Part shown: piece after piece, positions 34,628 to 42,152 of the stretch
Layout of the letters: the number at the start of each line of letters is the position of its first letter
Position numbering within the stretch: the stretch's first letter is position 1
Assembly: GCA_905215345.1 (NCBI GenBank)
Contig: CAJMPR010000015.1
Coordinates: 38,972-102,971 of the forward strand
Origin: an uncultured bacterium
GTDB lineage: Bacteria > Bacteroidota > Bacteroidia > Bacteroidales > Bacteroidaceae
Direction of reading: 5' to 3'
DNA: 64,000 nt
The notes under the pieces: generated by a model
Databases searched by the model: none
Seen by the model: the letters and a program-made list of their open reading frames with translations, nothing else
Told to the model about the DNA's origin: nothing
Translations under genes and position numbers: made by a program

Positions 34628-36799
34628 ATGGAGCAAAACTCAGAATTAGCGCTTGCGTGGCAATTCATTGAAAATACAGGCACTCATCTCTTTTTAACCG
34701 GTAAGGCAGGAACCGGAAAAACTACTTTCCTGCGAAAACTAAAACAAGAAAGTCCCAAGCGAATGGTAGTCCTGGCACCTACCGGAATAGCCGCAATAAA
34801 CGCGGGTGGGGTCACTATACATTCTTTTTTCCAATTGCCATTTGCACCCTATGTGCCTGATAGCTCCTTTAGTACAAACGCAAAGGCGACCTATCGTTTC
34901 CGCTTCGGAAAAGAAAAGATTAATATTATGCGTAGCATAGACTTGCTGGTAATCGATGAAATCAGTATGGTTCGTGCCGATTTGTTGGATGCAGTAGATG
35001 ATGTGCTCCGTCGTTATCGCGATCATTATAAGCCATTTGGGGGCGTGCAATTATTGATGATTGGTGATTTGCAGCAGTTGGCGCCGGTAGTGAAGGATGA
35101 GGAGTGGCAGATGTTGAAACCGTATTATGATACTCCTTATTTTTTCTCCAGCCAGGCATTGAAACGTTCGGAATACTGTACGATTGAACTTAAGACAGTA
35201 TACCGTCAGAGCGATGAGATGTTTCTTAAACTATTGAACAATATTCGTGAGAATCGGTGTGATGCGCAAGTGCTGGAAACTTTGAATCGCAGGTATCTTC
35301 CCGACTTCCAGCCCCGGAAGGAAGAAGGATATATCCGTCTTGTTACCCATAATTATCAGGCACAGCGCATCAACGACTATGAGTTGGAACAATTGCCCGG
35401 ACGTTCTTACGCTTTCCGTGCCACCATTGACGGGAAGTTTCCCGAATATTCATATCCGACCGATGAGATGCTTGAACTGAAAAAAGGAGCACAGGTGATG
35501 TTCGTCAAAAACGATTCGTCGGGTGAACGCCGATATTATAACGGTATGATTGGTGAAGTTACGAGTGTGGCTCCGGGAACTATTGAAGTATGTAGTAAGG
35601 ACGGCGACGAATCTTTCTTATTGCAGGAAGAAGAGTGGACCAATGCAAAGTATGTACTGGACGAAGAAACAAAGGAGATTGTGGAAGATATTGAAGGTAC
35701 ATTCCGACAATTTCCTTTGAAGTTGGCTTGGGCTATTACGATTCATAAAAGCCAGGGATTGACGTTTGAACGGGCTATTATTGATGCCAGTTCTTCCTTT
35801 GCACATGGACAGACGTATGTAGCATTGAGCCGTTGCAAGACATTGGAAGGATTGGTACTCAGTGCACCGCTATCAGCTAAAGCCGTTATCAGTGATGGTG
35901 CGGTGGATAGCTTTACGGAGACAGCACGGAAAAATGAACCTGACGAAAACCGTTTCCATACTTTGCAACGGGCATATTTCCATGAATTACTATCGGGATT
36001 GTTCGATTTTCAATCACTGGAACAAGCATTGAAGCATTATGTACGATTGATAGACGAGCACTTATATAAGCTCTATCCTAAACAGTTGGAAGCATATAAA
36101 GAAGAAGCGGAACGTTTCCATGAGAATGTGATTAAGGTTTCACAAAAATTCGGGTTACAGTACAACCGTTTGATTGATGCAGCCCGGAATTATGCCGAAG
36201 ATAAGGCATTGCAAGAACGTATCCATTCGGGAGCAAAATACTTTAAAGAACAGTTGGAACCACTGGATGTGATAATGAGTAATTCTTCTCTGGGCACGGA
36301 TAATAAAGATTTAAAGAAGAAATTGAATGAGGCGGCAGATGAGTTGAACGGGATTTATACTTTAAAATCAGAACTGTTGGAGTATGTCGTTCAAAATGGT
36401 TTCTATGTCGGAGAATATTTGAAGCAGAAAGCGATTCTTTCTATCGACGAAACGACAGCCACTTCAAGAGGTAAGAAAAAAGACAAACCTGTACGGGAGA
36501 AGAAGCAGAAGACGGATCCGGTCGAAGTTCCTGCAGATATTCTTCATCCCGAATTATATAACCAATTGGTAGCATGGCGAAATACGGAAGCGGCCCAATT
36601 GGGGCTACCTGTCTACACGGTTATTCAGCAAAAGGCTATTCTGGGTATTAGCAATCTCTTACCATCGGATAAAACTGCGCTCGAACGTATTCCATATTTC
36701 GGAAAGAAAGGAATGGAGAAATACGGAGACATCATTATGGAAATGGTACGTACATATAAGAAAGAAAAAGGATTGGCAGAGCAGGAACTTCCGCTGTAA
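34628..36799 (+). CDS. PIF1/RecD-like superfamily 1 helicase with C-terminal HRDC-like domain
   Basis: This 723-residue DNA helicase has Walker A GKAGTGKTTF near 24-33, Walker B LVIDEIS near 105, the GDLQQLAPV motif and the UvrD_C_2-type motif AITIHKSQGLTFERAI with VALSRCK. These place it with PIF1/RecD enzymes. After about residue 430 the protein is helical, with a charged Lys-rich linker near 620-640. It ends in a small helical domain (HPELYNQLVAWRNTEA, ERIPYFGKKGMEKYG) resembling HRDC or HTH_40, which would bind nucleic acid. The start is ATG 34628. It may serve replication or recombination and ends 7 bases from a convergent gene. Confidence 0.88.
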   Translation: MEQNSELALAWQFIENTGTHLFLTGKAGTGKTTFLRKLKQESPKRMVVLAPTGIAAINAGGVTIHSFFQLPFAPYVPDSSFSTNAKATYRFRFGKEKINIMRSIDLLVIDEISMVRADLLDAVDDVLRRYRDHYKPFGGVQLLMIGDLQQLAPVVKDEEWQMLKPYYDTPYFFSSQALKRSEYCTIELKTVYRQSDEMFLKLLNNIRENRCDAQVLETLNRRYLPDFQPRKEEGYIRLVTHNYQAQRINDYELEQLPGRSYAFRATIDGKFPEYSYPTDEMLELKKGAQVMFVKNDSSGERRYYNGMIGEVTSVAPGTIEVCSKDGDESFLLQEEEWTNAKYVLDEETKEIVEDIEGTFRQFPLKLAWAITIHKSQGLTFERAIIDASSSFAHGQTYVALSRCKTLEGLVLSAPLSAKAVISDGAVDSFTETARKNEPDENRFHTLQRAYFHELLSGLFDFQSLEQALKHYVRLIDEHLYKLYPKQLEAYKEEAERFHENVIKVSQKFGLQYNRLIDAARNYAEDKALQERIHSGAKYFKEQLEPLDVIMSNSSLGTDNKDLKKKLNEAADELNGIYTLKSELLEYVVQNGFYVGEYLKQKAILSIDETTATSRGKKKDKPVREKKQKTDPVEVPADILHPELYNQLVAWRNTEAAQLGLPVYTVIQQKAILGISNLLPSDKTALERIPYFGKKGMEKYGDIIMEMVRTYKKEKGLAEQELPL

Positions 36800-36806
36800 T
36801 CAAAGG

Positions 36807-37706
36807 TCAATCACTAAACATTATCCTCATCCCTTCGTCCAAGGTATGAGGACGATACCCCAGCTCCCGTTGCGCCTTCTCTATACTCAATCCGCTAAAA
36901 CGGGGGCGAGGAGTCTTTTCTCCTGCCTCTTGAGTCGTAACGGGAATGATGAGAGAACGGTCTAACTTCAGTGCACCGGCTACCCGGTAAGCTATATCTG
37001 CAATAGAAAGACATTCACTACCACAAAGATGATAGATACCGTTTTGACAATGATTTATCAGCCTTTCCACTCCCCAGGATATATCTCCCACAAAGGTGGG
37101 AGTACGCCATTGGTCGGAAACAACATGTATTTCAGTATTGCTTCTCAAGCGATTAGCAACTAACTGCAATATATTACCATGCTGTCCCGGCAGAGCAGCA
37201 CCATAGATTACAACTACCCTTACAATCGCATAATTGTCACAAAGGGCTGCTACCTGCTTTTCACCTTCCCATTTGGTATATCCATAGTAGTTTACCGGAG
37301 CAGGGGTATCATCTTCAGCATAAAGACGGTTGGCATCACCACTAAAAACGAAATCGGTAGATAGATGTATGAGACGGCTGCCGTATTTCTTACATTGTTC
37401 TGCCAGATGGGCTACGGCTGTTATATTAATAGCATCTGCTTCCTCATGGTGCGTTTCACAATAATCGGGAGCGGAGAGGGCGGATGTGTTGATTACGGCA
37501 TCCGGACGAACTTCGCTAAACATCATTCCTAAAGTATCTACGTTGCGAATATCCGTTTGTATAAAATGATAATCTCCCGAGCCGGGGCAACAATCTTTGT
37601 GCAAAGAACATCCTACCGCCTGATAGGCGGAATTACGTGCAAGGTTGTCTAATATCCGACGTCCCGTGAAACCGTTGGCTCCAATAATCAAAACTTTTTT
37701 TCTCAT
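36807..37706 (-). CDS. RmlD-like NAD(P)-dependent sugar reductase/epimerase
   Basis: This 299-residue extended short-chain dehydrogenase has the coenzyme loop GANGFTGRR near 8-16, STDFVFSG and YYGYTKWEGE with the Tyr-Lys pair. The fold is that of dTDP-4-dehydrorhamnose reductase (RmlD_sub_bind). No other rhamnose gene is near, so the substrate is open; it might act on a nucleotide sugar or, as in MAT2B-like proteins, have another role. Start ATG 37706 is preferred to the GTG at 37712. It may be the last gene after the two secreted proteins upstream, across a gap of 78 bases. Confidence 0.75.
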   Translation of the reverse strand: MRKKVLIIGANGFTGRRILDNLARNSAYQAVGCSLHKDCCPGSGDYHFIQTDIRNVDTLGMMFSEVRPDAVINTSALSAPDYCETHHEEADAINITAVAHLAEQCKKYGSRLIHLSTDFVFSGDANRLYAEDDTPAPVNYYGYTKWEGEKQVAALCDNYAIVRVVVIYGAALPGQHGNILQLVANRLRSNTEIHVVSDQWRTPTFVGDISWGVERLINHCQNGIYHLCGSECLSIADIAYRVAGALKLDRSLIIPVTTQEAGEKTPRPRFSGLSIEKAQRELGYRPHTLDEGMRIMFSD

Positions 37707-37784
37707 AATCACGCGGGAGTTTAATCCGTATAGTACTATTAACGTCTTATTCAGAACGCACCATATTCGATTTTGTTTGGTGGT

Positions 37785-38369
37785 TTAGTAAGGTGAATAA
37801 TTTCCTCTCTGTACCTCAATGCGTATTCCGAACGCACCGTTGGCCGACTTCATTTCGAACGCACCTTTGAAGTTATTCTTTTCCCATGGTAACGCAGAAC
37901 GATTGGGTACTTTCCAACCATCTTTGTCATATTCACCATAAGTATTGATGCGCATGCCGTTCTTGAGTTTGAAACTTCCCATCTGCAAGTTATCAGGTGA
38001 AGACCAAAAACCGGTCAGTCCGAAAGGATTCATACTGTAAACCGTAGAATTAGTAAGAGAAAAGATGTTAGAAAGCCCTTGTGAATAAGTCACATTCGGA
38101 TTCAAACGGAAAATATTACTGTAATCTTTACTGGCATCCGGTATCTCCAAAGTGAATTTAGGTATAGAAGGCGCATCCATTTTCATCAGGTTCATATCCA
38201 ATAGGAAACCATTATAATTTTTCACTTCAGGCATTGGTACGCCTTCCGGCTGAATACCTTCGGGAGACAGCGTCTGGAAGTGTATACTGTCGGCTTGTAC
38301 TTCATTCTGTGCACAGAGTGAAGAAATACCTGCAAGCAATACGATAATGCAAAAGTAAACTCGTTTCAT
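37785..38369 (-). CDS. Small exported protein A downstream of rprXY
   Basis: This 194-residue protein starts at ATG 38369; a GTG four codons upstream is possible but lies in a repeat arm. The signal peptide ends near SSLCAQ. I do not recognise a family. The mature start (QNEVQADSIHFQTLSPEGIQP) resembles that of the next gene upstream (SEVQGDTL..., DSLTFHILPPEYVEP), so the pair are likely paralogues at the N-terminus. The rest is rich in Asn, Ser, Phe and Gly, with a repeat-like LSNIFSL; it ends in a short strand-like stretch (FGIRIEVQRG). It is probably periplasmic or outer-membrane. Confidence 0.7.
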   Translation of the reverse strand: MKRVYFCIIVLLAGISSLCAQNEVQADSIHFQTLSPEGIQPEGVPMPEVKNYNGFLLDMNLMKMDAPSIPKFTLEIPDASKDYSNIFRLNPNVTYSQGLSNIFSLTNSTVYSMNPFGLTGFWSSPDNLQMGSFKLKNGMRINTYGEYDKDGWKVPNRSALPWEKNNFKGAFEMKSANGAFGIRIEVQRGNYSPY

Positions 38370-38430
38370 ATCTTTGTTCACATTCTGATTTTATACCGTC
38401 TGCACAACGGATGTGTATTGAACAAAGATA
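38369..38430 (-). promoter_or_regulatory. 12-bp inverted repeat holding a -7 box
   Basis: The perfect arms TATCTTTGTTCA (38369-38380 on plus, 38419-38430 on minus) enclose 38 bases. On the minus strand the upstream arm carries TATCTTTG, a full -7 match, about 50 bases before ATG 38369. It may give this gene its own promoter within the rprXY cluster, and the dyad could be an operator. Confidence 0.45.
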
Positions 38431-38464
38431 CTTCTTTCCCTTAACTCCCGGAAATTTCTTTTGA

Positions 38465-39247
38465 TTATTTCTTTTTCTTTATATTTATAACCGGGTAAAG
38501 CAGAGGAACCGTTGTCCATTTCATTTTCGTGGGATCGTAGACACGTTCCATGCCACCATGTATTTCCAGCCAATCGTTAACTTTCACTTCCATAACGATG
38601 CCGTAGCTACTTTGCGGATACATCGGATTCATATAACCATTCAAGGAATTTGACTTTCCAAATCCTGAATATTGTCCGAAGCCACGCACACGTATACGTT
38701 CGTTAATATGATAGGCGAGCGAGGCATTCAGTCCTAAGTCCATTTGTGCACCGTGCATACGGGAAGGGATTGTGTATTGGGCAGCATAAAATCCACCGCT
38801 CAATTCCCAACGTTTATTGGGACTGTAATAAGTAAGTCCGGCTCCGGCCTCCATTATGGAACCCATCGTTGGAAAAGTATTATAAGAACTGTATGCATTC
38901 AATACTACTTCGGGGGATAGCAAATAATCAGCATATTGTTCGTAGTCCATTTCAAACGGATTATGCATGCTGTGCGGACGAAACTCCATCCAGGGAAGTG
39001 GCTCTACATATTCAGGCGGTAAGATGTGAAAGGTAAGGCTGTCCGTTTGCTCCGTTTGGAGTTCTTGCAGTTCTTTTGTATCAGTGAGTGGATTGACCTG
39101 ATTCTGAGGTCTGTCTTTAGGAGGAGAAGAAGTCTCTTGCTGCATACGCATGGGAAGACGGTTTTTCAATGTGTCTCCCTGTACTTCACTCTGTGCAACC
39201 GCATAGAGTGGAATTAATGTAAAAACAAACAGTAATAACTTCTTCAT
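38465..39247 (-). CDS. Small exported beta-rich protein B downstream of rprY
   Basis: This 260-residue protein has a signal peptide (LIPLYAVAQ), then a Gln/Pro/Thr-rich linker (about 25-65), then a region of alternating beta strands (GAGLTYYSPNKRWELSGGFY, LGLNASLAYHINERIRVRGFGQYSG) like a small outer-membrane barrel; it ends in a Lys run. No named family is recognised. It starts 21 bases after rprY on the same strand, so it is very likely in the rprXY operon and may be part of the envelope function this system controls. Confidence 0.72.
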   Translation of the reverse strand: MKKLLLFVFTLIPLYAVAQSEVQGDTLKNRLPMRMQQETSSPPKDRPQNQVNPLTDTKELQELQTEQTDSLTFHILPPEYVEPLPWMEFRPHSMHNPFEMDYEQYADYLLSPEVVLNAYSSYNTFPTMGSIMEAGAGLTYYSPNKRWELSGGFYAAQYTIPSRMHGAQMDLGLNASLAYHINERIRVRGFGQYSGFGKSNSLNGYMNPMYPQSSYGIVMEVKVNDWLEIHGGMERVYDPTKMKWTTVPLLYPVINIKKKK

Positions 39248-39268
39248 AAATAAGTATTTGATTTGTGT

Positions 39269-39988
39269 TTAGTTTACTATCAGTTTATATCCTATTCCCC
39301 GTATATTTACTATACGGATACGGTCATCCTGTGAGAGTTTGTGCCGCAGTTTGGTGATAAACACGTGTAAACTGCGGGAGTTGAAAAAACTGTCATCTCC
39401 CCAGAGGTCAAGCAACACATTCTGAGTATTGACTACCTGATTGCGGTTCTCGCAGAGTCGTTTCAATATTTCCGATTCCCGATGGGAGAGTTCCATCTCA
39501 GTCTGGTTACTTGCAGCGACTGCTTTACCGACATATAAAAGCCTTTGTGTTACGGAATTGAAACGGTATTCGCCGATCTCAAATCCGGTAACTTCTTTAG
39601 GAGTGGTTTCGGCAAAAGAAAAAGCTTTGCCTGCCAATGCTTTAATACGGATAATGAGTTCCTGCATGCCGAAAGGCTTTTTCAGATAGTCATTAGCTCC
39701 AAGCTCAAAACCTTCGACTACATCATTGATGGCCGAACGTGCGGTCAGGAATAGTACCGGGGTACGTTTGTCGGTCTGACGAATGCGGCGCACCATTTCA
39801 AAGCCATCCATGCGGGGCATCATGACATCGGCCACCAATACATCAGGACGCAAGTCGAAGAACTGGCGTAAACCTTCTTCACCGTTGGCAGCGGTGTGGA
39901 TAATGAAGTTTTGTCCTTCTAGCGTATCTTTAATAATCATGGCAAGAGTTTCTTCGTCCTCAACCAATAGTACTGTGATTTTATCCAT
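39269..39988 (-). CDS. rprY: OmpR-family response regulator, RprY-like
   Basis: This 239-residue protein starts at ATG 39988 (MDKITVLLVEDEE). The receiver has the acidic pair at 10-12, phospho-acceptor Asp54 (VLVADVMMP), Thr near 82 (FLTAR) and Lys near 104. The C-terminal winged helix (about 140-239: HRESEILKRLCENRNQVV, then RSLHVFITKLRHKL) binds direct DNA repeats in this family. It is paired with the sensor kinase upstream, and the layout matches RprX/RprY known from Bacteroides fragilis. The 264-base gap to rprX is filled by tandem repeats. Confidence 0.88.
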   Translation of the reverse strand: MDKITVLLVEDEETLAMIIKDTLEGQNFIIHTAANGEEGLRQFFDLRPDVLVADVMMPRMDGFEMVRRIRQTDKRTPVLFLTARSAINDVVEGFELGANDYLKKPFGMQELIIRIKALAGKAFSFAETTPKEVTGFEIGEYRFNSVTQRLLYVGKAVAASNQTEMELSHRESEILKRLCENRNQVVNTQNVLLDLWGDDSFFNSRSLHVFITKLRHKLSQDDRIRIVNIRGIGYKLIVN

Positions 39989-40058
39989 AATTTCTATTTC
40001 TTTATTATATATGCTATATCTTATATCTTTTGAGTAGAACAAAAGTTATCCGACTGTG

Positions 40059-40252
40059 AACACTTTATTTCGTACTGTTGAACACTTTGTTCCAACGTAG
40101 AGAACAGTTTGTTTCAACATAGGAAAACGATTTGTTTCAACGCAGTGAACTTTTCGTTTTATCGGCATGAAACATTTTGTTTTCATGCAGTAAAAACATT
40201 TGTTCTCCTTAGCTATGAAACTATTTGTTCCTATGCGGGGTACCATTTCATA
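40059..40252. repeat. Nine-unit degenerate tandem repeat in the rprX-rprY gap
   Basis: Units of the form AACA-TTTG-TT-C-A-CG-AG recur. Core TTTG-like tetrads start at 40064, 40086, 40108, 40131, 40153, 40176, 40199, 40224 and 40246, giving steps of 22, 22, 23, 22, 23, 23, 25 and 22 bases. The best units (2-4) share more than 15 positions. The array ends exactly at the rprX stop codon. An open frame of 66 codons runs through it on the minus strand, but the 22-base period does not keep frame, so coding is unlikely. Confidence 0.7.
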
Positions 40253-41956
40253 TCATTTATTCAATCTTAAAGTAAAAGTACTGCCTTTACCCGGTTCGCT
40301 CTTTACCGATATGCTTCCGCCATGTTTTTCTGTCATTGTCTTAACGTAGAACAAGCCAAGGCCGTAACCTTTCACATTGTGCAGGTTACCGGTTGGAACT
40401 CGGTAGAATTTATCGAATACATGGCTTTGCTTTTCGGGCGCAATGCCTATTCCGTGGTCACTGATAGAGATTTCAACAAGTTCTTTTTGTTCCACAGAAT
40501 TAATTTGCCGGCAACAAATACTTACTTCTGCTTCTTCGTGAGAATACTTTATTGCATTATCAATCAGATTGCTGATGATGTTGCTGAAGTGGGTACGGTC
40601 GGCAGTAAGGGTTAGTTCTTTTGGCTCAATGTCTGTTGATATATGTACAGGCTTCTCAGATTTCAATTTATGCTGTTCAATAAGCGCTTCAAGGATTTCT
40701 TCTATGGACAATACTTCCGGATGCAGGCGGAATGTTTTACGGCGCTCCATACTCATGGAAAGTATCTGTTCCACAAGTCCGCTGAGCCTTTGCAGTTGTT
40801 CCTGGGAGATACGCAGGTACTTGTCACGCTGTGCCTTTTCTTCCGCTTGGTTAAAGTTAAGCAGGGCGTCGTTGGCAGCATAGGCAACTGCAATAGGCGT
40901 TTTCAGTTCATGGGTGATGTTGTTGGTAAAATCGCTTTTCATTTCTTCCAGTGTCTTCTGCCGCAGGATAGTATGAATCAGTACCCAGAATGCAAAGACA
41001 AGGATTATCAGGATTACGAATGAAGTGACGAGAATCCCCGACATTTGTTTCAACACCAACTGCGTAACAGGTTCTATCCAAAGGCGGTAACTTTGATGCG
41101 TATTTAGGTCGAAAGCATAGTTATATTGCTTGGCTTTCGGACTCGGAGTATATCCGGCAGTACCGGCAACGGCCAAAGTATCTACATATTGGTAAGGTGA
41201 GTCTTTGTCGCTTGTATAGATATGCTCCAGGCGGTGGGGCAGGGCAATGCCCCGTTCTTTCAGTTGCAATGTCAGCAGGCTGTCATATACAAGAACGTCC
41301 GGATCGGTAATGATATCCAGTCCGGAGTGCAGACCACGCTGGAAGTAGGTAGCCAGTTCCAACATACTATTTTGGTCGCGCAGAATCATATCCAGTCCGC
41401 CTGCTGCCCTTAATGCAGATTGAGGTGAGTCTTCAGTATCTTTAATGTCGGCTTCCAGTTTCTTTTGGGCAGAATCAGAGTTTAACCATTGCACTTTGTT
41501 TTGCGTCTTGTTCCTTTCGATAAAGAGTACACTGTCAGAGTCATGAACTGTTGGTACATCCCGGGTTATGATAGCTTGTACGGTCGAACCGTCCGGCGTA
41601 TCCATTGAGAGCGTATCACTCTTTTGAGGAAAAACTTGTTGGGTGGTGGTATGCTCCTTTTTGCCGTTACGGTCTATACTGGTGCTGCTACGTACATAAG
41701 TTTTATTCTTATCTCCATCTTTCTCGAATCCGGCGGACACACTTACTTCACCGTGGTCGGTACTGTCTTTACGCATCTTTTCCACGCGCAGCATCATTTC
41801 GTTATAATCACTCATGCGCATAGCTTCCATGATATTACGTTCTATGTCATTACGCATAGTATGGTATAGCCCACTAAGCCAATAGGCTTGATAAGAAAAT
41901 ATTCCTGCCAAAGACAGAATAACGAGTACGGCAATATATTTCAAGGGTAGTTTCAT
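40253..41956 (-). CDS. rprX: Sensor histidine kinase, RprX-like
   Basis: This 567-residue inner-membrane kinase has membrane helix 1 (about 5-27), a large periplasmic sensor (about 30-310) with a disordered Ser/Thr/Asp stretch, and membrane helix 2 (about 315-340, VTSFVILIILVFAFWVLI). HisKA follows with the phospho-acceptor in THELKTPIA, then HATPase_c with NLIDNAIKYS, SDHGIGIAP and GYGLGLFYVK. All catalytic boxes are intact. The pair with the downstream regulator matches RprX/RprY, implicated in envelope and antibiotic responses. It is transcribed leftwards from a -7 box at 41982. Confidence 0.9.
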   Translation of the reverse strand: MKLPLKYIAVLVILSLAGIFSYQAYWLSGLYHTMRNDIERNIMEAMRMSDYNEMMLRVEKMRKDSTDHGEVSVSAGFEKDGDKNKTYVRSSTSIDRNGKKEHTTTQQVFPQKSDTLSMDTPDGSTVQAIITRDVPTVHDSDSVLFIERNKTQNKVQWLNSDSAQKKLEADIKDTEDSPQSALRAAGGLDMILRDQNSMLELATYFQRGLHSGLDIITDPDVLVYDSLLTLQLKERGIALPHRLEHIYTSDKDSPYQYVDTLAVAGTAGYTPSPKAKQYNYAFDLNTHQSYRLWIEPVTQLVLKQMSGILVTSFVILIILVFAFWVLIHTILRQKTLEEMKSDFTNNITHELKTPIAVAYAANDALLNFNQAEEKAQRDKYLRISQEQLQRLSGLVEQILSMSMERRKTFRLHPEVLSIEEILEALIEQHKLKSEKPVHISTDIEPKELTLTADRTHFSNIISNLIDNAIKYSHEEAEVSICCRQINSVEQKELVEISISDHGIGIAPEKQSHVFDKFYRVPTGNLHNVKGYGLGLFYVKTMTEKHGGSISVKSEPGKGSTFTLRLNK

Positions 41957-41981
41957 AGTTGTTTCTTAATGCTTATGCATA

Positions 41982-41989
41982 CAAATATA
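41982..41989 (-). promoter_or_regulatory. -7 box of the rprXY operon
   Basis: Minus-strand TATATTTG matches TAnnTTTG, 26 bases before the rprX ATG at 41956. Confidence 0.5.
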
Positions 41990-42152
41990 AGGAGTTATAT
42001 CGTGCGCTGTATCATGTGGTAAGACTAAATAACATTTTCGATAACAGTAGATAACACTTGGTAAGCCGACAATAACATAACGTTTCATTATTTCTGCCGT
42101 ACTTTGCCTTACGGAAACAAAGCGAATTATTTAATAATAAAAATAGATAGAC

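Noticed and set aside
40046..40246. 66-codon Cys-rich frame in the rprX-rprY gap
   Set aside because: It follows the tandem repeats, whose 22-base step shifts the frame each unit; the peptide is not regular and no start signal is seen.
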